Counted from the stretch's first letter, positions 8,382 to 17,236 are shown. The stretch is 64,000 nt of DNA from JAZREA01 sp045660545 (GCA_045660545.1 JAZREA010000014.1:1-64000); one strand, 5' to 3'. The notes: generated by a model from the letters alone, not told the origin. Numbers and translations: made by a program.

Positions 8382-9593
8382 ATGATAAATGTAGCAGTTT
8401 TAGGCTTTGGAACAGTAGGCTCCGGAGTTGTTGAAATAATCAATGGTAAAGACTTTGCCGGCAAGCTCGATAAGGATATCCAGGTTACAAAGATTCTTGA
8501 TATACGCACGTTCGAGGGCAGCCCGTTTGCTGACCTTGTAACTGCTGACTTTGACAGTATCCTAAACGACGATTCTATCAAGATCGTTGTCGAGACTATG
8601 GGTGGAACAAACCCTGCGTACGACTTTACCAAGAGAAGCCTTTTGGCAGGTAAAAGCGTCGTAACTTCTAATAAAGAGCTTGTTGCTACTCACGGTACAG
8701 AGCTAATAAGGCTTGCTCGTGAAAACAACGCTTCGTATATGTTCGAGGCGAGTGTGGGCGGCGGCATTCCGATTATCCGTCCGCTTTGCAACTGCCTTGC
8801 GGCTAATGAAATCAATAGCGTTATGGGTATCTTAAACGGTACTACAAACTATATTCTTACCAAGATGATAAAGGACGGCGAAAGCTTCGAGTCCGCTCTT
8901 TCCAACGCACAGGCAAAGGGCTATGCAGAGCGTAACCCTGCTGCTGACGTAGAGGGCACAGACGCGTGCAGAAAGATTGCCATTTTGGCGTCTTTGTCGT
9001 TTGGAAAGTATGTAGACTGTAACCAGATAAGCACAGAGGGTATCACAAAAATAACCTTAAAAGACGTTAAATACGCTGAAAAACTTGGCAAGAGCATCAA
9101 GCTTATAGGCCAGTGCAAAAAGGTAGGGGACAAGGTGTTTGCAAAGGTGTCTCCGCTTATGTTGCCGGGGGACAATGCTCTTTCCGATGTTGAGGGCGTT
9201 TTCAATGCAATCTTGGTTAACGGCAGCGCAACAGGCGACGTAATGTTCTATGGCAAGGGCGCGGGCAAGCTTCCTACCGCCAGCGCAGTTGTAGCTGACG
9301 TAATCGATATAGTAAGACACGACGGCCGCGGCGCTCCGTACTGGGAAGATGGCGGCGTGCTCACGGACGAAAATCCGGATAAGGTTAGCCTGTATGTAAG
9401 ACTAAACGCAAAGGATGCCGGCGAATGTGTAAAGAGCATCTTTGGCGACGTTACGCTCTTGGCTGACGACTTGGAGGAGTTTGTGTTCATTACCGCTCCT
9501 GACAGCGAAAGCTCGCTTAACGCTAAGGTTTTGGATTTAAAGTCCAGGCTGGGAGAAGAATCAGTTAAAAATACAATTTGGTCTATAAATTAA
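8382..9593 (+). CDS. hom: Homoserine dehydrogenase
   Basis: A 403-residue enzyme that reduces aspartate semialdehyde to homoserine, the branch point to threonine and methionine. The NAD(P) fold opens with VAVLGFGTVGSG, followed by TSNKELVATHG and the catalytic-domain signature GILNGTTNYIL. The C-terminal 80 residues look like an ACT regulatory domain. The ATG at 8382, after GGGAGGT, is used instead of the upstream frame start. It is the first gene of a threonine/lysine operon and is 15 bp from thrB. Confidence 0.96.
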   Translation: MINVAVLGFGTVGSGVVEIINGKDFAGKLDKDIQVTKILDIRTFEGSPFADLVTADFDSILNDDSIKIVVETMGGTNPAYDFTKRSLLAGKSVVTSNKELVATHGTELIRLARENNASYMFEASVGGGIPIIRPLCNCLAANEINSVMGILNGTTNYILTKMIKDGESFESALSNAQAKGYAERNPAADVEGTDACRKIAILASLSFGKYVDCNQISTEGITKITLKDVKYAEKLGKSIKLIGQCKKVGDKVFAKVSPLMLPGDNALSDVEGVFNAILVNGSATGDVMFYGKGAGKLPTASAVVADVIDIVRHDGRGAPYWEDGGVLTDENPDKVSLYVRLNAKDAGECVKSIFGDVTLLADDLEEFVFITAPDSESSLNAKVLDLKSRLGEESVKNTIWSIN

Positions 9594-9608
9594 TTTGGAG
9601 GTAGAGCT

Positions 9609-10505
9609 GTGGTAACTGTAAGGGTTCCTGCTACAAGCGCGAATATAGGCAGCGGCTTTGATTGTGCGGGCATAGCTTTGCAGCTTTACAACACGATCAG
9701 CGTTGAGGAAATAGACTTTGGTCTTCAAATCGAGGTTTTGGGCGGCAATTCAAAGTACGTTCCGCTCGACGAGCGCAACTTGGTCTATCGCACCATAAAG
9801 ACCACGTTCGATAAAATCGGCTACACCCCAAAGGGCCTTCGTATTGTTCAGAAAAACGACGTTCCTGCAACACGGGGCCTCGGGAGCAGCAGTACGTGTA
9901 TAGTCGGCGGTATTATGGCGGCAAACGCCATTTGCAATAACCCTTTGACCAGACAAGATATCATTAATTTTGCGGCTGAATTAGAGGGCCACCCCGATAA
10001 CGTAACCCCTGCAATAACCGGTGGGATGGCGGTGGCGGTTAAAAATAAAGAGGTCAAGTATCTTAACTTCCCCGTTAATAACGAAAAGCTTGATTTTGCG
10101 GTGTATGTACCCAACTTTTCTTTAAGGACCAAGGTGTCAAGGGCTGTTTTGCCCGAGCGCATAAGCTATCGGGATGCAAGCTATAACGTAGGCCGTTCCG
10201 CGCTTTTGATAGGCGCGATGCTTACCGAGGACTATTCGCTTCTTTCGACGGCGCTTCAAGACCGTATGCACCAGTATTACCGCAAGCGACTTATAGGCGG
10301 CGCGTCAAAGATATTCTACGAGGCTGATAAAAGGGGAGCCCTTGGCACTTATATAAGCGGTGCAGGCCCTGCAATAGTCTCAATAATAAATAAGCAAGAC
10401 GGCGAACGCTTTTATAGCGAGATGAATAAATATATTACAAGCAATTTTAAAAACTGGCAGTTTATGTTTGTGCCTGTCGATAATGAGGGTGCAACTGTTT
10501 TATAA
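9609..10505 (+). CDS. thrB: Homoserine kinase
   Basis: A 298-residue GHMP-family kinase that phosphorylates homoserine for threonine synthesis. It shows the N-terminal VRVPATSANIGSGFDCAG, the ATP-binding GLGSSSTC loop near 95, and the C-terminal GAGPAIVSI motif. The start is GTG 9609 behind GGAGGTAGAGCT. No threonine synthase gene is in the window, so the last step is encoded elsewhere. Confidence 0.95.
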   Translation: MVTVRVPATSANIGSGFDCAGIALQLYNTISVEEIDFGLQIEVLGGNSKYVPLDERNLVYRTIKTTFDKIGYTPKGLRIVQKNDVPATRGLGSSSTCIVGGIMAANAICNNPLTRQDIINFAAELEGHPDNVTPAITGGMAVAVKNKEVKYLNFPVNNEKLDFAVYVPNFSLRTKVSRAVLPERISYRDASYNVGRSALLIGAMLTEDYSLLSTALQDRMHQYYRKRLIGGASKIFYEADKRGALGTYISGAGPAIVSIINKQDGERFYSEMNKYITSNFKNWQFMFVPVDNEGATVL

Positions 10506-10517
10506 GGAGAGGATTAA

Positions 10518-11729
10518 ATGAGTTTAATAGTACAAAAGTTTGGAGGCAGCTCAGTTGCCAACTGCGAAAAGGTCGAAAGAGTAGCTCAAAGAGTGGTAGA
10601 CACCTATAAAGAGGGTAACTCCGTAGTAGTAGTAGTTTCTGCTCAGGGCGACACAACAGACGACTTTTTGGAAAAGGCAGCCGAGATTAACACAAATCCG
10701 TCTAAAAGAGAGATGGACGTTTTGCTCTCAGCGGGCGAGCAGATTTCCATGGCGCTTCTTGCTATGGCGATAGAAAAGCTTGGCTTCCCTGTTGTTTCGT
10801 TGACAGGCTGGCAGGCAGGTATTAAGACCAATAGCCTTTACGGAGCGGCGAGAATTTCTAAAATCAATACCGAAAGGCTCGAAAAGGAGCTCGACGCTAA
10901 GAGAATCGTTATCGTAGCAGGCTTCCAGGGCTTTAATAAATACGACGATATCACAACTCTCGGCAGAGGCGGCAGCGATACGACTGCTGTGGCTTTGGCT
11001 GCGGCGCTAAACGCAGATAAGTGTGAAATATATACAGACGTAGACGGTGTCTACACAGCAGACCCAAGAATAGTTGACAATACCAAAAAGCTTACAGAAG
11101 TTTCTTATGACGAAATGTTAGAGCTTGCAAGCCTCGGTGCGAACGTGTTGCATAACCGTTCTGTTGAGCTTGCGCTTAAACATAACGTAAAGCTTGAGGT
11201 TAAATCCAGTTTCGAAAGAATAGAAGGTACAGTAGTTAAGGAGGTAAATAGCGTGGAAAAGATGTTGGTTAGAGGTGTAACAAGAGACAACGATGTAGCA
11301 AGAATTTCAATAGTAGGTATAGATGACGAGCCGGGTAAGGCGTTTAGAGTGTTCTCGCTTTTGGCGAAGCACAATATTAACGTTGACGTAATATTGCAGT
11401 CAATCGGCAGACACGATACAAAGGATATTTCCTTCACAGTAGCAGAAAACCAGCTCGAATCCGCAGTGGCTGTAATCAACGACAACCTCGACTCCATCGG
11501 AGCAGAGTCTGTTGAGTACAACAAGAATATCTCCAAGGTTTCAATCGTAGGTTCAGGTATGGTTAGTAACCCGGGCGTTGCCGCAAAGATGTTTGAGGCT
11601 TTGTACGATGCACACATCAATATCCATATGATTTCCACTTCGGAAATTAAGGTTTCCGTTCTCATCGACCAGAAGGATGCGGAAAATGCAGTTCGTGCTA
11701 TCCACGAAAAGTTTATAAGCCATGAATAA
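10518..11729 (+). CDS. lysC: Aspartate kinase, probably producing alpha and beta chains
   Basis: A 403-residue aspartokinase, the first enzyme of the aspartate family pathway. The kinase domain has the N-terminal VQKFGGSSV and TLGRGGSDTTAVALA near 157. Two ACT domains follow from about residue 260. A strong internal AAGGAGGT at 11238-11245 precedes an in-frame GTG at 11253, with ideal spacing for a second product of 158 residues made of the ACT domains. This is the arrangement known for Bacillus subtilis aspartokinase II. The gene overlaps rlmB by 8 bp. The lysine riboswitch lies elsewhere, before dapA. Confidence 0.96.
   Translation: MSLIVQKFGGSSVANCEKVERVAQRVVDTYKEGNSVVVVVSAQGDTTDDFLEKAAEINTNPSKREMDVLLSAGEQISMALLAMAIEKLGFPVVSLTGWQAGIKTNSLYGAARISKINTERLEKELDAKRIVIVAGFQGFNKYDDITTLGRGGSDTTAVALAAALNADKCEIYTDVDGVYTADPRIVDNTKKLTEVSYDEMLELASLGANVLHNRSVELALKHNVKLEVKSSFERIEGTVVKEVNSVEKMLVRGVTRDNDVARISIVGIDDEPGKAFRVFSLLAKHNINVDVILQSIGRHDTKDISFTVAENQLESAVAVINDNLDSIGAESVEYNKNISKVSIVGSGMVSNPGVAAKMFEALYDAHINIHMISTSEIKVSVLIDQKDAENAVRAIHEKFISHE
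11253..11729 (+). CDS. Predicted internal in-frame product of lysC (beta chain, ACT domains only)
   Basis: This shares the frame and stop of lysC. GTG at 11253 (codon 246) follows AAGGAGGT by 7 nt, stronger than the site of the full-length gene. The product would be 158 residues covering both ACT domains. In B. subtilis lysC encodes alpha and beta subunits from such overlapping starts. Here the second start is inferred from sequence only. Confidence 0.65.
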   Translation: MEKMLVRGVTRDNDVARISIVGIDDEPGKAFRVFSLLAKHNINVDVILQSIGRHDTKDISFTVAENQLESAVAVINDNLDSIGAESVEYNKNISKVSIVGSGMVSNPGVAAKMFEALYDAHINIHMISTSEIKVSVLIDQKDAENAVRAIHEKFISHE

Positions 11730-12462
11730 TGATAAAATAGAGGGCAGAAACCCGGTCACCGAGGCGATAAAGTCCGGAAGAGAAATCGATAAGCTGCTTG
11801 TTTCTGCGCGTGAAGGCAGCATAAAAAAGATAGTAGCTATGGCGAAGGAAAAGGGCATAGTCGTGCAGGAGGTCGTAAAGTCCAAGCTTGACGAGCTTTC
11901 CGAGACGGGCGCCCATCAGGGCGTAATAGCCCTGGCTGCTGCACATAGCTATTCAACCGTCGAGGATATCTTAGCCCTTGCGGAAGAAAAAGGCGAGCCG
12001 CCTTTTATCATCCTGCTTGACGAGATAACCGACCCGCATAACTTGGGTTCTGTTTTAAGGACTGCAAACGCAGTAGGCGCCCATGGCGTAATCGTGCCCA
12101 AGCGCCGTAGTGTAGGCCTTTCAAGCGTTGTTGCCAAGACGTCTGCGGGCGCTTTGGAATACACGCCTGTTGCCAGGGTTTCAAACCTCGCACAGACCAT
12201 AGATTCTTTGAAGGAAAAAGGCGTCTGGTTTTACGCCACTCATCAGGACGCTACACAAAGCTATACCGAGGCAGATTTAAAAGGCGCCATCGGTATCGTA
12301 ATCGGTAGCGAGGGCAAGGGCGTAAGCCGTATAGTTGCAGAAAAGTGCGACTTTCTAATCAGTATCCCGATGAAGGGCGAAATCAATTCTCTAAACGCTT
12401 CTGTTGCGGCAGGAGTTATAATGTATGAGGCTAACAGACAACGTACGGAGGTCAGAAAATGA
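11722..12462 (+). CDS. rlmB: 23S rRNA (guanosine-2'-O-)-methyltransferase, SpoU/TrmH family
   Basis: A 246-residue SPOUT methyltransferase. The N-terminal substrate-binding domain starts with IEGRNPVTEAI. The catalytic domain carries LLDEITDPHNLGSVLRTA, IVIGSEGKGVS and the C-terminal SLNASVAAGVIMYE, the three SpoU motifs. RlmB methylates a guanosine of the 23S rRNA peptidyl-transferase region. It overlaps lysC by 8 bp and the next gene by 4 bp, so it is probably translated by coupling. Close paralogues are hard to separate by sequence alone. Confidence 0.88.
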   Translation: MNNDKIEGRNPVTEAIKSGREIDKLLVSAREGSIKKIVAMAKEKGIVVQEVVKSKLDELSETGAHQGVIALAAAHSYSTVEDILALAEEKGEPPFIILLDEITDPHNLGSVLRTANAVGAHGVIVPKRRSVGLSSVVAKTSAGALEYTPVARVSNLAQTIDSLKEKGVWFYATHQDATQSYTEADLKGAIGIVIGSEGKGVSRIVAEKCDFLISIPMKGEINSLNASVAAGVIMYEANRQRTEVRK

Positions 12463-12728
12463 GAGCAGTAATTACAGTAATCGGTAAAGACCAGGTCGGA
12501 ATAATCGCTAAGGTCTCAGCCGAGCTTGCCGAAAACGGCATAAATATTTTAGATATAACACAGACCATAATGCAGGATTTGTTCACGATGATAATGCTCG
12601 TTGATATTTCCTCGGCTTCTTCTCAGTTTGCAAAGATTTCGGACAGCCTTGCTAAAATCGGTGAGGATATGGGCCTTGAAATACGTTGTCGCCATGAAGA
12701 GATTTTCAACTCAATGCACAAGATTTAA
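12459..12728 (+). CDS. ACT-domain protein, UPF0237 family
   Basis: An 89-residue stand-alone ACT domain starting RAVITVIGKDQVGIIAKVS, typical of UPF0237. It probably binds an amino acid and regulates a partner protein. It overlaps rlmB by ATGA and precedes the UPF0210 gene by 11 bp, a pairing seen in many bacteria, which suggests that the two proteins work together. Confidence 0.9.
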   Translation: MRAVITVIGKDQVGIIAKVSAELAENGINILDITQTIMQDLFTMIMLVDISSASSQFAKISDSLAKIGEDMGLEIRCRHEEIFNSMHKI

Positions 12729-12739
12729 AGAGGGACGTT

Positions 12740-14101
12740 ATGATAAATTATAGCGAAATAATGGAAACTATCAAGATGATCAGCGACGAAAACCTTGATA
12801 TCCGCACAATAACGATGGGTATCTCGTTGCTCGATTGTATAGATAGCGACATTGATAAAACCTGTACAAACATTTATGATAAAATTACTAAAAGCGCAAA
12901 GGACCTTGTCAAAACAGGCGAGGATATCGAGCGCACATACGGTATACCGATTATTAATAAGCGTATTTCCGTTACCCCGATTTCGCTAATCGGCGGGGCG
13001 TGTAAGAATGCTGAGGACTTTGTCCCGATAGCCCGCGCTCTTGACAGGGCGGCAGATACTACGGGAGTCAACTTTATCGGTGGCTTTTCCGCGCTGGTGC
13101 AAAAGGGCTGTACAAAGGGCGACATAATGCTTATGGACTCTATTCCTCAGGCACTTTGTGAGACCAATCGCGTCTGCTCGTCTGTCAATGTCGGCTCGAC
13201 AAAGGCGGGTATCGATATGGATGCCGTGTATAAAATGGGCAAGGTTATTAAAAAGACTGCCGATTTAACACGCGACACCAAGGGCTTTGGCTGTGCCAAG
13301 CTCGTAGTCTTTTGTAACGCTGTTGAGGACAATCCGTTTATGGCGGGCGCTTTTCACGGCGTAGGCGAGGGAGACCGCGTAATTAACGTTGGTGTTTCCG
13401 GCCCCGGCGTTGTGAAAAAGGCTTTGGAACAAGTCAAGGGCGCAGATTTTAGCGTCGTAGCCGATACGATTAAAAAGACTGCGTTTAAAATAACAAGAAT
13501 GGGCCAGTTGGTAGCGCGTGAGGCGTCCGAAAGGCTTGGCGTACCGTTTGGTATTGTCGATTTGTCTTTGGCACCTACTCCTGCAATAGGCGATAGCGTT
13601 GCGCATATTTTAGAGGAAATGGGCGTCGAAAAGTGCGGAACTCACGGTAGCACTGCCGCTCTCGCTCTTTTAAACGACGCAGTCAAAAAGGGTGGCGTTA
13701 TGGCGTCTTCCCACGTGGGCGGCCTTAGCGGTGCGTTTATCCCTGTTTCCGAGGATGCCGGTATGATAGATGCGGCGATTTGCGGTTGCCTCACTTTGGA
13801 AAAGTTAGAGGCTATGACCTGCGTTTGCTCGGTAGGCCTTGATATGATAGCAGTTCCGGGCGACACTACTGCGGAGACAATCTCTGCGATAATAGCGGAC
13901 GAGGCGGCAATCGGTATGATTAATAACAAGACCACCGCTGTTCGTATAATTCCGGCTCCGGGATGTAAGGTTGGAGACATGGTAGAGTTTGGAGGCCTTT
14001 TGGGCACAGCTCCTGTTATGCCTGTTAATAATTACAGTAGCGCCGACTTCGTAAAGCGCGGAGGAAGAATCCCTGCCCCAATGAATAGTCTTAAGAATTA
14101 A
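12740..14101 (+). CDS. UPF0210 (DUF711, PFL-like) protein
   Basis: A 453-residue protein of the UPF0210 family, which has a fold related to pyruvate-formate lyase-like enzymes and no established reaction. The MINYSEIMETIKMI start and the glycine-rich C-terminal half (GGLSGAFIPVSEDAGM) are characteristic. It follows AGAGGGACGTT. It ends the hom operon, before a strong terminator. Its constant partnership with the UPF0237 ACT protein suggests a regulated enzyme. Confidence 0.9.
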   Translation: MINYSEIMETIKMISDENLDIRTITMGISLLDCIDSDIDKTCTNIYDKITKSAKDLVKTGEDIERTYGIPIINKRISVTPISLIGGACKNAEDFVPIARALDRAADTTGVNFIGGFSALVQKGCTKGDIMLMDSIPQALCETNRVCSSVNVGSTKAGIDMDAVYKMGKVIKKTADLTRDTKGFGCAKLVVFCNAVEDNPFMAGAFHGVGEGDRVINVGVSGPGVVKKALEQVKGADFSVVADTIKKTAFKITRMGQLVAREASERLGVPFGIVDLSLAPTPAIGDSVAHILEEMGVEKCGTHGSTAALALLNDAVKKGGVMASSHVGGLSGAFIPVSEDAGMIDAAICGCLTLEKLEAMTCVCSVGLDMIAVPGDTTAETISAIIADEAAIGMINNKTTAVRIIPAPGCKVGDMVEFGGLLGTAPVMPVNNYSSADFVKRGGRIPAPMNSLKN

Positions 14102-14116
14102 TTTGTTTAAATGATA

Positions 14117-14166
14117 TAAAAAGGCTTTATCAAAATGTTAAATTCATTTTGATAAAGCCTTTTTTC
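14117..14166 (+). terminator. Terminator of the hom operon
   Basis: AAAAAGGCTTTATCAAAATG pairs with a CATTTTGATAAAGCCTTTTTT arm around a 7-nt loop, ending in a T-run. It lies 16 bp after the UPF0210 stop and directly before repeat copy A. Confidence 0.92.
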
Positions 14167-14170
14167 AGCT

Positions 14171-14415
14171 GGACGGAAAATAGCGCAGATTGGACAAACT
14201 GAGCGAAAGCAAGGGATACTTGCTTTCGGATACCCGAAGGCGTACATAAGGTACGTCGAGAGGCGAAGTTTGTTCGAAACACAATGCAATTAAAAACAAA
14301 AGAAATTCGCAATATAGCGAATTTCTTCATTAAATATTTATATTATTTTTACCTTGTCGATGTAGCAAAAGGCATTATAACTCGTTTTTGCATTGTGTGG
14401 TGTGTGCATTTTACT
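14171..14415 (+). repeat. Structured intergenic repeat, copy A
   Basis: First of three full copies. It starts GGACGGAAAATAGCGCAGAT. Predicted stems: P1 GGACAAACT (14192-14200) with AGTTTGTTC (14267-14275); P2 GAAAGCAAG (14205-14213) with CTTGCTTTC (14219-14227); P3 GGCGTAC (14239-14245) with GTACGTC (14251-14257); P4 CACAATGCA (14280-14288) with TGCATTGTG (14389-14397); P5 GAAATTCGC (14302-14310) with GCGAATTTC (14317-14325). Short open frames inside are side effects of the repeat. It lies between convergent genes. It could be a non-coding RNA or a miniature mobile element. The strand of transcription is not known. Confidence 0.85.
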
Positions 14416-14420
14416 ACAGC

Positions 14421-15908
14421 TTAAGCGTGATATAATTTTTTTGTTTGATACTGCGGTTCACATGTTAAGTTAATTCCAAGCTTTTTAAATGTGGAATTAT
14501 CTGTTTGCGAAAGTATAACCGACGAGTGTGCCTCCAAGTTTTTAAGCTCTCCAAGCTTTTCAAAGGCTTTTTTTGCAATCGGGTCGGTCGTAGCACTCAT
14601 CGCCAGGGCAATTAACGTCTCGTCGATATGTAGCCTTGGGTTGTGATTGCCAAAGTTGTTTATTTTAAGGTTCTGAATAGGCTCCAATACATGTGGAGAA
14701 ATAAGGCATATTTCGTCGTCTATGCCGGCAAGGCGCTTTAATGCGTTTAGTATAGCGGCTGCGGAAGCACCGAGCAACTTGCTTGATTTTCCGGTAACTA
14801 TTTCACCATTCGGAAGCTCAATTGCAGTAGCAGGCACACCTGTCGCTGCGGCCTTGTCAAGCGCAGCTTTTGCCACCTTTCTGTCAGAAGCGCTGATGTT
14901 TGCCTGCTTCATTATAAGCTCTATTTTGTAGACAGAGTCCATACTCAAAAGTCCGCGTTTTACGTCGTTTAGCGTGTGGTAATATCTTCTTATAATTTCG
15001 TTTTTAGACGCCACGCACACAATGTCGTCGTCAATTATGCAGTTCCCCGCCATGTTAACGCCCATGTCTGTTGGCGACTTGTATGGGCTTTCGCCCAAAA
15101 TCTTTTCAAAAATCGCGCTGAGTACGGGGAATACCTCGATATCTCTGTTGTAGTTAACTGTTGTCTCTCCGTACGCTTCAAGATGGAACGGGTCAATCAT
15201 GTTAATATCGTTAAGGTCTGCGGTAGCAGCCTCGTACGCAAGGTTTACAGGGTGTTTAAGCCCAATATTCCATATCGGGAAGGTTTCAAATTTTGCATAC
15301 CCTGCCTTTAATCCGCGCTTGTTCTCGTGGTAAAGCTGGGAAAGACAAACAGCCATCTTTCCGCTTCCGGGGCCGGGCGCGGTAACAACAACCAACGGGC
15401 GTGTTGTTTCAATGTACTCGTTTTTGCCGTATCCGTCGTCGCTTACAATCAGCTCGATGTTGGCGGGGTACCCCTCAATGGGATAGTGTAAAAACACCTT
15501 CATCCCCATGTTTTCAATTTTCTTTTTAAAGCTGTTAACAGCAGGCTGGCCGCCGTACTGAGTGATAACAACGCTGCCCACGTAAAGCCCAATCGTGCGA
15601 AAAGCGTCGATAAGACGAAGTACATCCTGGTCGTAGGAAATGTTGTAGTCGCTTCTGATTTTATTTTTAACAATATCCTTTGCACAAATGGTTATAACGA
15701 TTTCAAGCTCGTTTTTAAGGTGCAAAAGCATCTTAATTTTGCTGTCGGGTTTAAATCCGGGAAGAACACGAGACGCGTGGAAGTCGTCAAAAAGCTTGCC
15801 CCCAAGCTCCAAATATAGCTTAGAACCAAACTTAGATATTCGTTCTTCAATATAACGAGATTGCAACTGCAAGTATTTTTCATTATCGAATCCTACGCTA
15901 CCCGCCAT
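14421..15908 (-). CDS. UPF0371 (DUF1846) protein
   Basis: A 495-residue protein of the DUF1846 family, whose function is not established. The start at ATG 15908 is set by AAAGGAGTGAG and gives MAGSVGFDNEKYLQLQSRYI, the usual family N-terminus. The longer frame to 16016 has no support. A glycine-rich nucleotide-loop-like segment, VVVTAPGPGSGKMAVCLSQL, is visible near 190. It is monocistronic and divergent from the dapA promoter. Confidence 0.9.
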   Translation of the reverse strand: MAGSVGFDNEKYLQLQSRYIEERISKFGSKLYLELGGKLFDDFHASRVLPGFKPDSKIKMLLHLKNELEIVITICAKDIVKNKIRSDYNISYDQDVLRLIDAFRTIGLYVGSVVITQYGGQPAVNSFKKKIENMGMKVFLHYPIEGYPANIELIVSDDGYGKNEYIETTRPLVVVTAPGPGSGKMAVCLSQLYHENKRGLKAGYAKFETFPIWNIGLKHPVNLAYEAATADLNDINMIDPFHLEAYGETTVNYNRDIEVFPVLSAIFEKILGESPYKSPTDMGVNMAGNCIIDDDIVCVASKNEIIRRYYHTLNDVKRGLLSMDSVYKIELIMKQANISASDRKVAKAALDKAAATGVPATAIELPNGEIVTGKSSKLLGASAAAILNALKRLAGIDDEICLISPHVLEPIQNLKINNFGNHNPRLHIDETLIALAMSATTDPIAKKAFEKLGELKNLEAHSSVILSQTDNSTFKKLGINLTCEPQYQTKKLYHA

Positions 15909-16049
15909 TTTTCTCACTCCTTTAAATCTCAACGGCACTATTATACTACAAAAATTTATAAATTTCAATAAAAAGAGTAAAAATATTAATGTCATATAAC
16001 CGTTCATTAACCCCAAGCGCCTGAAAAGTCAGTTTTTGCGTTAAAAATG

Positions 16050-16078
16050 TTGACAATAAAGGTATAATATGTTAGAAT
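16050..16078 (+). promoter_or_regulatory. Promoter of dapA-lysA
   Basis: TTGACA (16050-16055) and TAGAAT (16073-16078) are separated by 17 bp. The predicted start of transcription near 16085 falls just before the lysine riboswitch P1 strand. Confidence 0.8.
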
Positions 16079-16086
16079 ATTAACGT

Positions 16087-16263
16087 GATAGAGGTGCGTT
16101 TCTTCATAAGTAGCTTCCGTCGCTAAGCTTTCGCACAGGCTTGGCGGATGTGAAAGGGTTGGGCGCCGAAGACGGCCGAGGCGTAAGGCCGTTCTGGCAA
16201 AACGAAATAAGATTCGTTTTGTTGTCGCACAGGCGGATTTGTCCGCCCGTACGGAGAGCTATC
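16087..16263 (+). promoter_or_regulatory. Lysine riboswitch (L-box) aptamer
   Basis: The leader has the L-box core: GAGGTGCG at the start, an AAGTA turn, GGGCGCCGAAG in the middle, a GCCGAGGCG-like segment, TGTCGCACAGGCGG and the closing GGAGAGCTATC. P1 pairs GATAG (16087-16091) with CTATC (16259-16263). It controls dapA and lysA, both enzymes of lysine synthesis, so lysine is expected to shut the operon off. Confidence 0.93.
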
Positions 16264-16320
16264 TTTATTGTAATATTGTATTGTATTATTATAAAGATAG
16301 TCTATGACTGTCTTTTTTTA
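16259..16320 (+). terminator. Expression platform of the lysine riboswitch: antiterminator and terminator
   Basis: CTATCTTTAT (16259-16268) is perfectly complementary to ATAAAGATAG (16291-16300), forming the antiterminator. AAAGATAGTC (16293-16302) instead pairs with GACTGTCTTT (16306-16315), followed by T-rich sequence, forming the terminator. With lysine bound, P1 holds CTATC, freeing the terminator strand. The three pairings are mutually exclusive. Confidence 0.9.
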
Positions 16321-16339
16321 TATGTTTGGAGGTTTTATT

Positions 16340-17224
16340 ATGAAAAACACAATATTCCGTGGAGTAGCCACTGCAATTGTCACACCGCTTGACGAAAACG
16401 GGGTTGACTACGCAAAGTTTGCCGACCTTATAGAGTGGCAAATCAAAGAGGGAATTAACGCTATCGTAGTTTGCGGTACAACTGGCGAAAGCTCGACACT
16501 TACCGACGAAGAGCACAAAGAGGCAATCGCCTTTGCGGTTAAGCAGGTTGCAGGTCGCGTGCCCGTAATTGCAGGAACAGGAAGTAACGATACAGCATAC
16601 GCTGTATCACTGACAAAGTTTGCGTGCTCTGTTGGTGCGGATGCTATGTTGGTTGTTACCCCGTATTATAACAAGGCTACACAAAAGGGCCTTATAAAGA
16701 TGTTTACAGAAATTGCAGACGCCAGCACAAAGCCGATTATTCTCTATAACGTTCCTTCAAGAACAGGAGTCAATATCTTGCCTGAAACATGCGCTGCTTT
16801 GGCAGACCACCCGAACATTTGTGCAATCAAAGAGGCAAGCGGCAATATTTCCCAAATTGCCCAGACAGCCGCTTTGGTTAAGGGTAAGATGGATATATAT
16901 TCAGGCAACGACGACCAGATTGTTCCTGTTATGTCCCTGGGCGGTATAGGTGTTATCTCCGTTTTGTCTAACATTATGCCTAAAAAGACTGTGGAAATAT
17001 GCGATAGCTTCTTTGCAGGCGACGTTTCAAGGAGCGCAGACCTTCAGCTTGAACTTTTGCCACTTATCGACGCGTTGTTCTGTGAGGTTAACCCGATTCC
17101 TGTCAAGGCTGCCACAGCGGCAATGGGCTTTTGCAAAAACTATGTAAGACTTCCTCTTACATGTATGGAAAAGGAAAATGAGGACAAATTATTAAAGCTT
17201 ATGGCAGAGCAAAAACTAATCTGA
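16340..17224 (+). CDS. dapA: 4-hydroxy-tetrahydrodipicolinate synthase
   Basis: A 294-residue enzyme that condenses pyruvate with aspartate semialdehyde, the first step specific to lysine and diaminopimelate. ATG 16340 follows TTTGGAGG, and the upstream frame start lies within the riboswitch terminator. It shows GTTGESSTLTDEEH near 43, the tyrosine motif VVTPYYNKATQKG, YNVPSRTG, and the Schiff-base lysine in CAIKEASGN. It is followed by lysA after 12 bp. Transcription is controlled by the lysine riboswitch. Confidence 0.97.
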   Translation: MKNTIFRGVATAIVTPLDENGVDYAKFADLIEWQIKEGINAIVVCGTTGESSTLTDEEHKEAIAFAVKQVAGRVPVIAGTGSNDTAYAVSLTKFACSVGADAMLVVTPYYNKATQKGLIKMFTEIADASTKPIILYNVPSRTGVNILPETCAALADHPNICAIKEASGNISQIAQTAALVKGKMDIYSGNDDQIVPVMSLGGIGVISVLSNIMPKKTVEICDSFFAGDVSRSADLQLELLPLIDALFCEVNPIPVKAATAAMGFCKNYVRLPLTCMEKENEDKLLKLMAEQKLI

Positions 17225-17236
17225 GGATGTGCATTT

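Noticed and set aside
14107..14330. Small minus-strand open frames inside repeat copy A (similar ones in copies B and C)
   Set aside because: The similar peptides in all three copies follow from the repeated DNA. Starts lack ribosome binding sites and the base changes preserve stems rather than codons.
15909..16016. N-terminal extension of the UPF0371 protein
   Set aside because: AAAGGAGTGAG is placed for ATG 15908, and the extension has no family counterpart.
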